Positions 1 through 7,219 of a stretch of DNA of 8,292 nt are shown here, piece by piece. Source of the DNA: Stenotrophomonas sp. Lineage in GTDB: Bacteria; Pseudomonadota; Gammaproteobacteria; Xanthomonadales; Xanthomonadaceae. Within the stretch, counting starts at the first letter, position 1, and the number at the start of each line of letters is the position of its first letter. The DNA is taken from NCBI GenBank assembly GCA_003525885.1, contig DQIG01000378.1:623-8914 (forward strand). The letters run 5' to 3'. The position numbers were made by a program, and so were the translations under genes. The notes below the pieces were generated by a model that was given only the letters and a program-made list of their open reading frames with translations, had not been told where the DNA came from and did no database searches.

Positions 1-125
1 CCGTCGGCGATCTTCTTGCGGTCGCCCTGGGTGATCCCGATATCGATGTTCGGCGCCGACGGTGCCGCCGCCGCAAGCTTCTGCTTGCCGGTCTTGGCCT
101 TGGTCGTGCTCTTGGTCTTCGCCAT
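1..125 (-). CDS. dps: Dps-family DNA-binding ferritin-like protein, N-terminal part (runs off the left edge)
   Basis: Only the first 41 codons and part of codon 42 are in the window, read from an ATG at 125-123. The product starts MAKTKSTTKAKTGKQK, a lysine-rich flexible tail, followed by an Ala/Pro stretch and then NIDIGITQGDRKKIADG. That last segment matches the start of the first helix of Dps proteins as I remember them from xanthomonads. Dps forms dodecamers that oxidise and store iron and coat DNA in starved or peroxide-stressed cells. The basic tail is the usual DNA-contacting element in Dps proteins that bind DNA. The ferroxidase residues lie beyond the window, so the catalytic part cannot be checked. 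The gene has a strong ribosome binding site and diverges from hrpA across 86 bases. No clear OxyR or RpoS-type promoter could be assigned. Assignment to the family is fairly safe; the symbol rests on about 17 diagnostic residues. Confidence 0.8.
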   Translation of the reverse strand, partial: MAKTKSTTKAKTGKQKLAAAAPSAPNIDIGITQGDRKKIAD

Positions 126-131
126 GGGGTT

Positions 132-138
132 CCTCCTT
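132..138 (-). promoter_or_regulatory. Strong Shine-Dalgarno site of the dps gene
   Basis: On the minus strand the bases read AAGGAGG, a full match to the anti-Shine-Dalgarno core, six bases before the ATG at 125-123. It fixes the dps start and suggests efficient translation, as expected for an abundant protein. hrpA and relA in this window have no comparable site. Confidence 0.8.
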
Positions 139-186
139 GTGGAATCGTTGGCCTTCACAATAAACCGGTCGTGATGACTGGTCGCT

Positions 187-200
187 TTCAAAGTTTTGAA
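187..200. promoter_or_regulatory. AT-rich perfect inverted repeat just upstream of hrpA (possible operator or leader hairpin)
   Basis: TTCAAA and TTTGAA form a perfect 6-bp inverted repeat around a central GT, ending 11 bases before the hrpA ATG at 212. It lies in one of the few AT-rich patches of this GC-rich region, within the divergent dps/hrpA intergenic stretch. It could be a protein-binding site, part of a promoter, or chance. No good -35/-10 pair with 16-18 base spacing was found for either gene, so the role is open. Confidence 0.25.
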
Positions 201-211
201 CGAACCGATTG

Positions 212-3200
212 ATGAACTCTATCGATAAAAATCCATCGCCCCGCCTGCGCCAACAGCGCGCCGCCATCGACGGCGCCATGAGCCGCGACCGGGGCCGTTT
301 GCTGGGGATGCTCTCGCGTTGCCAGGCCAAGCCACAGGATGCGGCACTGGCCGCCACCTTCGAGCAGGCCTTGCAGGCGTCGGTGCAGCGCCGGATGACA
401 CGGGCGCAGCAGCAGCCGTCCATCACTTTGGACCCGCAGCTGCCGATTGCGCGTGAAGCCGACGCCATCATCGGGCTGATCCGCGACCACCAGGTCGTGG
501 TGATCGCTGGTGAAACCGGCTCGGGCAAGACCACCCAGCTGCCGAAACTGTGCCTGGCCGCAGGCCGTGGCCAGGCTGGCATGATCGGCTGCACCCAGCC
601 GCGACGGATTGCCGCACGTGCGGTGGCCAGCCGCGTGGCGCAGGAACTGCAGAGCGAACTGGGCCAGCTGGTGGGCTACCAGGTGCGCTTCAACGACAAG
701 GTCAGCGAAGACAGCCGCATCAAGTTCATGACCGACGGCATCCTGCTGGCGGAGATCGCCAGTGACCGCTGGCTGTCGAACTACGACACGATCATCGTCG
801 ACGAGGCGCACGAACGCAGCCTCAACATCGACTTCCTGCTGGGCTACCTGAAGCAGCTGCTGCGCAAGCGCCCGGACCTGAAGCTGATCGTCACCTCGGC
901 TACCATCGACACCGAACGCTTCGCCCAGCATTTCGACAATGCGCCGGTGATCAGCGTCGAAGGCCGTACCTACCCGGTGGAAGTGCGCTACCGCGCGCTG
1001 GAAGGCGAGGGCGAAGACCAGGGCGAACGCACCGTCAACGACGCCATCGTGTCGGCCATCGACGAGATCACCCGCCTGGATTCGCGTGGCGACGTGCTGA
1101 TCTTCCTGCCGGGCGAGCGCGAGATCCGCGATGCGCACCAGTCGCTGGAACGGCGCAAGTACCGCAATACCGAGGTACTGCCGCTGTACGCGCGCCTGTC
1201 CAACCAGGACCAGGACCGGGTATTCAATCCTGGGCCGAACCGCCGCATCGTGCTGGCCACCAACGTGGCGGAAACCTCACTGACGGTGCCGCGCATCCGT
1301 TACGTGGTCGATCCGGGCTTTGCCCGCGTCAAGCGCTACAGCCCGCGCAACAAGCTGGACCGCCTGCACATCGAGCCGATCTCGCAGGCCAGCGCCAACC
1401 AGCGCAAGGGCCGCTGTGGTCGTATCGCCGAGGGCATCTGTTACCGCCTGTACGCCGAGGCCGATTTCCAGGCGCGGCCGGAGTTCACCGATCCGGAAAT
1501 CCGCCGCTCCAGCCTGGCCGGGGTGATCCTGCGCATGCTGCAGCTGGGCCTGGGCCGCATCGAAGAGTTTCCGTTCCTGGAAGCGCCGGACGAGCGCGCG
1601 GTGGCCGATGGCTGGCAGCAGTTGACCGAACTGGGCGCGATCGACGCCGAGCGGCGCATGACCACCATCGGCAAGCAGATGGCACGCCTGCCGGTGGACG
1701 TGAAGCTGGCGCGCATGCTGGTGGCCGCGCAGGCCGCCGGCTGCCTGCGGCCGATGCTGGTGATCGCCTCGTTCCTGGGTATCCAGGACCCGCGCGAACG
1801 CCCGCCCGAAGCCCGCGGTGCAGCCGACAGCGCGCATGCGCAGTTCGCCGATGGGCGCTCCGAGTTCGTCGGTGTGCTGCGCCTGTGGGATGCCTATCGG
1901 CAGGCCCATGAAGACCTGACCCAGTCCAAGCTGCGTGACTGGTGCGGCCGTCATTTCCTCGGTTTCCTGCGCATGCGCGAGTGGCGTGAGCTGCATCGCC
2001 AGCTGCGCCTGCTGTGCGAGGAACTGGGCTGGAAGGAAGAGGCCAACGAAGCGTCGATGGCGCCGCTGCTGGCCGGCAGCAGCGCGCCGGCGCCGGCGCG
2101 TGATGATGCCGCCGCAGTGAAGGCCACCCGGGGCCAGTTGCACCGCGCTGCACGCCTGGCCCGCGAAGGCAAGGCCGAGGCCGCACCGGCCCCGGTGGCC
2201 GTGCGTGCGCAGAAGGAGCAGGCGCCGGTTGGCGGCGGTTTCAGCGAGCGCGTGCGTGCCGCCGCCTACCAGACCCTGCACCGCGCGCTGGTGGCGGGTC
2301 TGCCGACGCAGATTGGCCATCGCACTGAGAAGGGCGATTTCCAGGCGCCACGCCAGCGCCGTTTCCTGCCGTTCCCGGGCTCGGCGCTGTCCAAGCGGCC
2401 GCCGCCGTGGCTGCTGGTGGCCAACCTGCTGGATACGCAGAAGGTGTGGGGCATGACCCTGGCCGCGATCGAGCCGGACTGGGTGATCGCCGAACTACCG
2501 CACCTGCTGCTGCGCAAGCACTTCGACCCGCACTGGTCGCGTGCGCAGGGCCAGGTGCTGGCATCGGAGCAGATCAGCCTGTTCGGCCTGGTGCTGGCGC
2601 CGAAGAAGCCGGTGCACTACGGCCGCACCGCACCGGGCGAGGCGCACGACATCTTCGTGCGCCAGGCGCTGGTGACCGGTGAGATCAACACCCGCGCCAG
2701 TTTCGTGGCCGACAACCAGAAAGTGCTGGAGATCGCCCGCGAGGAAGAAGCGAAGCTGCGCCGCGCCGGCATTGTTGCCGACGAGGACTGGCAGGCCCGC
2801 TGGTACCTGGACCGGGTGCCGCCGCAGATCCATTCGGCGGCGGGCCTGGATACCTGGTGGAAGGGGCTGGCGCCGGAACAGCGAAAGACCCTGCACTGGT
2901 CGCTGCTCGATCTGTTACCGGGTGAGGGCAGCGAACAGGAGCGCTATCCGAAGTACCTGGCGCTGGGCCAGGCGCGGTTGCCGCTGCACTACCGTTTCGA
3001 GCCGGGTGCCGACGATGACGGCGTGACCCTGGACGTGCCGCTGCACCTGCTCAACGCGCTGGACCCGGTGCAACTGGGCTGGCTGGCGCCGGGCTTCGTT
3101 GCCGACAAGGCCTCGGCACTGATCCGCAGCCTGCCCAAGGCGATGCGCCGCAACTACGTGCCGGCGCCGGACTTCGGTCGCGCGTTCTACGAGGCGTTCC

Positions 3201-4294
3201 CGCAGCCCAGCGCCGATGCCATCACCGGCGAGTTGGCGCGTTTCCTGTCACGCGCAACCGGCGCAACGGTGACTGCGCTGGATTTCGAGCCCGGTTCGAT
3301 CGAGCCGCACCTGCACATGAACCTGCGGCTGCGCGACGAGCACGGCAAGGTGCTGGCGACGTCGCGCGATCTGGACGCACTGCGCGCGAAGTTCGGCGGT
3401 CGTGCCGGTGATGCCTTCGCTGCACGCGCCGGCCGCGAGATGGCGGCCGATGGGTTGCGTACGTTCCCGGCAACACCGGTTCCGCTGCAGGTGCCCGGCG
3501 AAGCCGGTGTACCGGCCTATCCGGCGCTGCTGGACGAGGGCGACAGCGTGGCGCTGCGCATCTTCGCCGATCGGCAGCAGGCGCAGGAGGCCCATCCGCT
3601 GGGCGTGCGCCGCCTGCTGGAGATCGCCCTGGCCGAGAAGGTGAAGCAGGCGCGGAAGCAGCTGCCGGTCGGTGCCAAGACCGGCCTGCTGTATGCCGCG
3701 ATCGAATCGCAGGAGCGGCTGCGCGGCGACCTGGTCGATGCGGCGATGAACGCCGTGCTGGCCGAGGGCCTGGAAGACATCCGCGATGCGGCGGCCTTCG
3801 AGCAGCGCCGTGAGCATGCGGCCAAGGCCCTGTTCGGTGAGGCCATGTCGCGGTTGAAGCTGGCCGAAACCATCCTGGCCCTGGTGGCGGAACTGAAGCC
3901 GATGCTGGAAGCACCGTTGATGGGCTGGGCGCGCGGCAACCTGGACGACATGGAAGCGCAGCTGGTCGGCCTGATCCATCCCGGCTTCCTGCGCGATACG
4001 CCGGCCGACGCGCTCGCGCAGTACCCGCGCTACCTGAAGGCGATGATCCTGCGCACCGAGCGTGCCAAGCGCGATCCGCCGCGCGACCAGGCGCGCATGC
4101 TGGAACTGCATCCGTTCCTGGAGGCGCTGGAGGCGGGCGAGCAGCAGGGACTGCGCGAGCGGCCACAGTGGCAGGCCCTGCGCTGGGATCTGGAAGAACT
4201 GCGGGTATCGCTGTTCGCGCAGGAGCTGGGTGCACGCACCGGCATCTCGGCGAAGAAGCTGGCGCAGCGGGTGACCGCACTGCGCCAGGCGTGA
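212..4294 (+). CDS. hrpA: ATP-dependent DEAH-box RNA helicase HrpA
   Basis: This encodes a complete 1,360-residue HrpA (the E. coli protein is about 1,300), a cytoplasmic NTP-driven 3'-to-5' RNA helicase. E. coli HrpA is linked to mRNA processing and rescue of stalled or collided ribosomes. Visible motifs are the Walker A GETGSGKT at 100-107, TQPRR at 128-132, DEAH at 197-200, SAT at 229-231, NVAETSLT at 351-358 and QRKGRCGR at 397-404. Helicase-associated HA2 helices follow at about 465-560. An OB-like segment spans about 696-758 (FPGSALSKRPPPW inside). The long HrpA-specific C-terminal region (DUF3418) then runs from about 775 to the end, finishing with the conserved LEELRVSLFAQELG. An Ala/Pro-rich linker at about 613-680 is absent from E. 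coli HrpA as I recall it. I start at ATG 212; a TTG at 209 directly before it is less likely, and neither has a clear ribosome binding site. The N-terminus aligns with E. coli HrpA from about residue 11. The gene appears monocistronic. Confidence 0.97.
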   Translation: MNSIDKNPSPRLRQQRAAIDGAMSRDRGRLLGMLSRCQAKPQDAALAATFEQALQASVQRRMTRAQQQPSITLDPQLPIAREADAIIGLIRDHQVVVIAGETGSGKTTQLPKLCLAAGRGQAGMIGCTQPRRIAARAVASRVAQELQSELGQLVGYQVRFNDKVSEDSRIKFMTDGILLAEIASDRWLSNYDTIIVDEAHERSLNIDFLLGYLKQLLRKRPDLKLIVTSATIDTERFAQHFDNAPVISVEGRTYPVEVRYRALEGEGEDQGERTVNDAIVSAIDEITRLDSRGDVLIFLPGEREIRDAHQSLERRKYRNTEVLPLYARLSNQDQDRVFNPGPNRRIVLATNVAETSLTVPRIRYVVDPGFARVKRYSPRNKLDRLHIEPISQASANQRKGRCGRIAEGICYRLYAEADFQARPEFTDPEIRRSSLAGVILRMLQLGLGRIEEFPFLEAPDERAVADGWQQLTELGAIDAERRMTTIGKQMARLPVDVKLARMLVAAQAAGCLRPMLVIASFLGIQDPRERPPEARGAADSAHAQFADGRSEFVGVLRLWDAYRQAHEDLTQSKLRDWCGRHFLGFLRMREWRELHRQLRLLCEELGWKEEANEASMAPLLAGSSAPAPARDDAAAVKATRGQLHRAARLAREGKAEAAPAPVAVRAQKEQAPVGGGFSERVRAAAYQTLHRALVAGLPTQIGHRTEKGDFQAPRQRRFLPFPGSALSKRPPPWLLVANLLDTQKVWGMTLAAIEPDWVIAELPHLLLRKHFDPHWSRAQGQVLASEQISLFGLVLAPKKPVHYGRTAPGEAHDIFVRQALVTGEINTRASFVADNQKVLEIAREEEAKLRRAGIVADEDWQARWYLDRVPPQIHSAAGLDTWWKGLAPEQRKTLHWSLLDLLPGEGSEQERYPKYLALGQARLPLHYRFEPGADDDGVTLDVPLHLLNALDPVQLGWLAPGFVADKASALIRSLPKAMRRNYVPAPDFGRAFYEAFPQPSADAITGELARFLSRATGATVTALDFEPGSIEPHLHMNLRLRDEHGKVLATSRDLDALRAKFGGRAGDAFAARAGREMAADGLRTFPATPVPLQVPGEAGVPAYPALLDEGDSVALRIFADRQQAQEAHPLGVRRLLEIALAEKVKQARKQLPVGAKTGLLYAAIESQERLRGDLVDAAMNAVLAEGLEDIRDAAAFEQRREHAAKALFGEAMSRLKLAETILALVAELKPMLEAPLMGWARGNLDDMEAQLVGLIHPGFLRDTPADALAQYPRYLKAMILRTERAKRDPPRDQARMLELHPFLEALEAGEQQGLRERPQWQALRWDLEELRVSLFAQELGARTGISAKKLAQRVTALRQA

Positions 4295-4299
4295 CCGCG

Positions 4300-4331
4300 G
4301 GCCATGGTCGCCCCATCGGGCGACCATGGCC
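4300..4331. terminator. Perfect 14-bp stem with 4-base loop between convergent genes, likely bidirectional terminator
   Basis: The arms at 4300-4313 and 4318-4331 are exact reverse complements (GGCCATGGTCGCCC and GGGCGACCATGGCC) around the loop CATC. The hairpin starts five bases after the hrpA TGA and lies 46 bases beyond the stop of the convergent gene. Position and stability suit a terminator or 3'-end stabiliser for both transcripts. Neither strand has a T-tract after the stem, so it is not a textbook Rho-independent terminator. Such hairpins are common between convergent genes in GC-rich xanthomonads. Confidence 0.6.
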
Positions 4332-4377
4332 GCCAGGCTTGGATCCGGCGCGGCCGGAATGCCCGGGCGCTACGGCG

Positions 4378-4902
4378 TTACTTGGTGCGGCGAACCTTCG
4401 GCTGCACGTTCACCCCGTCCACCTTCATGTACCAGGCCCCCATCACGCCCGGGCGCATGCTGACGCTCGGGGCTTCCTTGCGGCCACCGGAATAATGCGT
4501 GGCATCTATCTGCTCCCACTCCTGGCCGTTCTGCAGCACGTAGCGGCGGCCCTGGCTGAAGCCACGGAATTCGCCTTGAAGGTTGCTTTCGATCGGTTCG
4601 CTGCTGCCGAAGTCCAGGAAGCCTCGGTTCTTCTTGATCACTTCCTGGCGGCCTTCTTCGCGCGCTGCGGCGACGGCCTGGGTGGTGGCTGCCTCGACCT
4701 TGCCCTGCAGCCAGCGGTTGAGCGTGGCCAGTTCACCGGCGCTGAGCTTGTCCAGGCCGGCGGCCTTGAACTCGGTGGGCGACATCTGCTGCTGCAGGTC
4801 GCCCTCCACCACGCGCTGGGCCAGCGCAGGCGCGGACAGGGACAGCAGCACGGCGGCACAGGCCAGCAGCCGTGGACGGACGCGCAGGGCAATCGAAGGC
4901 AT
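4378..4902 (-). CDS. Exported protein of unknown function, 174 residues
   Basis: I do not recognise a named gene. The product opens with a clear Sec signal peptide: a basic start (R7, R9, R11), a hydrophobic core at 12-25 and a signal peptidase I site after APALA (A28), leaving about 146 mature residues in the periplasm or outside. Residues 41-66 contain a helical motif with the pattern FKxAGLDKLSxxELxxLNRWL, followed by a charged helix with coiled-coil character at about 67-92. The rest (about 103-172) looks beta-rich and contains GEFRGFSQGRRYVLQNGQEWEQ and a basic end, PKVRRTK. From memory, both parts recur in small exported proteins of Xanthomonas and relatives, with no known activity. The start at 4902-4900 is set by the signal peptide and an AGGAGA site eight bases upstream. 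The frame is open to 5565, but that extension runs antisense through relA. The gene stands alone, convergent with hrpA and divergent from relA. Confidence 0.85.
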   Translation of the reverse strand: MPSIALRVRPRLLACAAVLLSLSAPALAQRVVEGDLQQQMSPTEFKAAGLDKLSAGELATLNRWLQGKVEAATTQAVAAAREEGRQEVIKKNRGFLDFGSSEPIESNLQGEFRGFSQGRRYVLQNGQEWEQIDATHYSGGRKEAPSVSMRPGVMGAWYMKVDGVNVQPKVRRTK

Positions 4903-4910
4903 GGCGGGTC

Positions 4911-4916
4911 TCTCCT
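4911..4916 (-). promoter_or_regulatory. Shine-Dalgarno site of the exported-protein gene
   Basis: The minus strand reads AGGAGA, eight bases before the ATG at 4902-4900. This supports that start over an in-frame ATG at 4950-4948, which would add 16 polar residues ahead of the signal peptide. Confidence 0.7.
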
Positions 4917-4974
4917 GAGTGTGTTGGCGAGTGTAGCGGTATGTCTTCATGCCGGGTGATGGTGGCCGCGGTGA

Positions 4975-5003
4975 TTGTCCCTGAACGGCGCCGGCGCTAG
5001 TGT
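4975..5003 (+). promoter_or_regulatory. Weak candidate sigma-70 promoter of relA
   Basis: TTGTCC (4975-4980) and TAGTGT (4998-5003) are separated by 17 bases, the preferred spacing, and lie 29 bases before the relA GTG. They match the consensus hexamers at four and three of six positions. The spacer is very GC-rich. A start near 5010 would leave a leader of only about 20 bases, too short for an attenuator. This is a pattern-based guess; the rest of the 130-base divergent intergenic region (4903-5032) shows no better candidate for either gene. Confidence 0.25.
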
Positions 5004-5032
5004 AGGGGCCTCTGTCTTGCCTGCTCGATGCT

Positions 5033-7189
5033 GTGAACCGCGCTTCCGTCCCTGGCCTGGATGCCTTGTTGAACCGTCCCTCGGCAGCGGTGCTGCCTGC
5101 TCCGCTGCGCCAGGCCCTGCGCGAGCATTGGGAAGCGCAGGACTGCGACCACCAGATGCGTGCCACCTGGTCGGTGCTGGGCGATACCCTCGATGCGCTG
5201 GCGATGCTCTCGGCAGACGAGGGGGCGGTGGTGGCAGCATTGCTGTTCGACCTGCCGGGCCTGCGCGCCAGCCTGGACCAGCTGCCGTTGGGCAGCCACA
5301 AGGCGGCGGTGATCGGTCTGCTCGATGGCCAGGATGCGGCCGACCCGGTGTGGGCGCTGCATGCTGGCCGTGAGGCTGGGCGCAACAGTGAGGGCCTGCG
5401 CCGGCTGCTGTTGGCGATCATCCGCGACCTGCGCGTGGTGCCGATCCTGCTGGCACGCCAGCTGGCGAGGATGCGTGCGGCCGACAAGCTGGACGAGGAG
5501 CAGCGCCGCGCGCTGGCCCAGCTGACCCGCGACATCCATGCGCCCCTGGCCAACCGCCTGGGCATCTGGCAGCTGAAGTGGGAGCTGGAGGACCTGGCGT
5601 TCCGTCACCTGGAACCGGAAACCTACCGCCGCATCGCCCGGGAGGTGGACGAAACCCGCATCGCCCGCGAGCGCTACGTCGAGAACGTCAAGAAGGTGTT
5701 GTCGCGCGAGCTGGTCGCCCAGGGCATCAAGGCCGAGGTCAGCGGCCGCCCGAAGCACATCTACAGCATCTGGCGGAAGATGCAGAAGAAGCGGCTGGCC
5801 TTCGACCAGCTGTATGACATCCGTGCGGTGCGCGTGATGGTCGACGACGTCGCCGCCTGCTATGCGGCGCTGGGCGTGGTGCATGCGTTGTGGGCACCGG
5901 TGCCGAGCGAGTTCGACGATTACATCGCCCGGCCCAAGGCCAACGACTATCGCTCGCTGCATACCGCAGTGGTCGGCCCGGAAGGGCGCACCATCGAAGT
6001 GCAGATCCGTACCCATGAAATGCACTCGCAGGCCGAGCTGGGCGTGGCCGCGCACTGGAAGTACAAGGAAGGCGGCAAGGGTGCGGAGAAGTCCTTCGAT
6101 CGCAAGATCACCTGGATGCGCCAGCTGCTGGAGCAGGCGCAGGACGGCCAGGGCAATGAACTGGCCGGGGCGCTCGATGCCGAGCTGACCGAGGACCGGG
6201 TCTACGCACTGAGCCCGAAGGACGAGGTGCTGGACCTGCCGCAGGGCGCTACGCCGCTCGATTTCGCTTACCAGGTGCACACCATGGTCGGGCACCGCTG
6301 CCGCGGCGCCAAGGTCAACGGCCGTATCGTGCCGCTGACCTATCGCCTGCGCAGCGGCGACCGCGTCGAGATCCTGACCGGCAAGGAGGCCGACCCGCGC
6401 CGCGACTGGCTGATGCCGGCCAACGGCTTCCTGGCCAGCAACCGATCGCGCGAGAAGGTACGCAGTTGGTTCCATAAGCTGGACCGCGCGCGCAACGTGC
6501 AGGCCGGTCGCGAGCTGCTCGAGCGCGAGCTGAAGCGGCTGGGCCTGCAGCACTCGGACCTGGCCGTCGCGGCGAAGAAGTTCCATGCCGACAGCGTCGA
6601 TGACCTGTACATCCAGGTGGCGCTGGGCGATACCGGCCCGAACCAGGTCAGCCGTACGCTGCTGGAAGCGGAGCGTGCCGCCAGCCAGCCCGCACCCGCA
6701 CCGACCCTGCCGCGGCCGACCGCGCGCCGCGAGAACCTGGGCAAGTCCAAGTTCACTGTGCAGGGCGTGGGCAACCTGCTGGTGCAGCTGGCACGCTGCT
6801 GCCAGCCGGTGGCCGGCGAGCCGATCGTCGGCTACCTGACCCGTAGCCGTGGTGTCACCGTGCATCGTGCAGACTGTGCTGCGCTGGCCCGGCTGGCAGC
6901 CACCAGCCCGCAGCGCATCCTGCCGGTGGAATGGGGCCAGGCCGGCGGTGGCTACGAAGTGGACGTGGTGGTGACTGCCGTCGACCGCCGCTGGCTGCTG
7001 AAGGACATCACCAACCTGATCGCCCAGGAAGACGCCTACGTGCTCGACATCCACAGTGACAACGTGCGCAACAGTGGCCGTGCCCATCTACGGCTGCGGC
7101 TGAAGGTGAGTGACTACGGGCAGCTGTCGACCCTGCTGGGCAAGCTTGATGCGCTGCCGGGCGTGAGCGAGGCGCGTCGCCTCGGCTGA
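5033..7189 (+). CDS. relA: GTP pyrophosphokinase RelA, (p)ppGpp synthetase I
   Basis: This 718-residue protein transfers pyrophosphate from ATP to GTP or GDP when ribosomes stall on uncharged tRNA. Residues 1 to about 230 form a degenerate hydrolase domain: the family's HD motif is replaced by LLFDLPGL at 70-77. The synthetase domain follows, with GRPKHIYSIWRKM (238-250), YDIRAVR (261-267, D262), EFDD (293-296), NDYRSLHT (304-311) and IEVQIRT (321-327, E322). EFDD is the EXDD motif of synthesis-only RelA; bifunctional SpoT/Rel proteins have RXKD there. A TGS domain (about 386-449) mediates tRNA sensing. A zinc-finger-like region has C589, C590, H611 and C615, and an ACT-type domain covers about 640-718. 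These C-terminal domains dock the protein on the ribosome. The start is GTG: it is the first standard start after an in-frame TAG at 5003, and E. coli RelA begins nearby. No ribosome binding site is visible. A SpoT homologue presumably lies elsewhere. The gene is probably cotranscribed with the next one. Confidence 0.95.
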   Translation: MNRASVPGLDALLNRPSAAVLPAPLRQALREHWEAQDCDHQMRATWSVLGDTLDALAMLSADEGAVVAALLFDLPGLRASLDQLPLGSHKAAVIGLLDGQDAADPVWALHAGREAGRNSEGLRRLLLAIIRDLRVVPILLARQLARMRAADKLDEEQRRALAQLTRDIHAPLANRLGIWQLKWELEDLAFRHLEPETYRRIAREVDETRIARERYVENVKKVLSRELVAQGIKAEVSGRPKHIYSIWRKMQKKRLAFDQLYDIRAVRVMVDDVAACYAALGVVHALWAPVPSEFDDYIARPKANDYRSLHTAVVGPEGRTIEVQIRTHEMHSQAELGVAAHWKYKEGGKGAEKSFDRKITWMRQLLEQAQDGQGNELAGALDAELTEDRVYALSPKDEVLDLPQGATPLDFAYQVHTMVGHRCRGAKVNGRIVPLTYRLRSGDRVEILTGKEADPRRDWLMPANGFLASNRSREKVRSWFHKLDRARNVQAGRELLERELKRLGLQHSDLAVAAKKFHADSVDDLYIQVALGDTGPNQVSRTLLEAERAASQPAPAPTLPRPTARRENLGKSKFTVQGVGNLLVQLARCCQPVAGEPIVGYLTRSRGVTVHRADCAALARLAATSPQRILPVEWGQAGGGYEVDVVVTAVDRRWLLKDITNLIAQEDAYVLDIHSDNVRNSGRAHLRLRLKVSDYGQLSTLLGKLDALPGVSEARRLG

Positions 7190-7219
7190 GCTTCACGCTG
7201 CCCCGGCTACCCTGCACGC

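Noticed and set aside
3222..4327. Two overlapping minus-strand open frames of about 360 codons antisense to the hrpA 3' end (and similar ones at 188-1138 and 1277-2320).
   Set aside because: They have Arg/Pro/Ala- or His/Gln-rich compositions typical of GC-rich shadow frames, and hrpA is intact across these regions.
4858..4869. A lipobox-like LLAC (residues 12-15) in the exported protein, suggesting a lipoprotein.
   Set aside because: There is no hydrophobic stretch before the cysteine. The hydrophobic core follows it and ends in a normal signal peptidase I site (APALA).
4168..4959. A 263-codon plus-strand frame spanning the hrpA end, the hairpin and the exported-protein gene.
   Set aside because: It crosses the hrpA stop and the terminator-like hairpin and is antisense to a gene with a clear signal peptide and ribosome binding site.
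4903..5565. N-terminal extension of the exported protein up to 5565, or to the ATG at 4950-4948.
   Set aside because: The extension overlaps relA on the opposite strand and has Ser/Arg/Ala shadow composition. The start at 4902 has a Shine-Dalgarno site and begins exactly at a signal peptide.
5033..5720. A bifunctional Rel/SpoT enzyme with hydrolase activity.
   Set aside because: The HD motif is missing in the N-terminal domain and the EXDD signature is present in the synthetase domain, so this is a synthesis-only RelA.
4997..7087. A 696-codon open frame on the minus strand, antisense to relA.
   Set aside because: It is register-locked to relA codons in a high-GC gene, where antisense stops are rare. 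Its His/Gln/Leu/Ala-heavy translation matches no family, while relA on the other strand has all its motifs.
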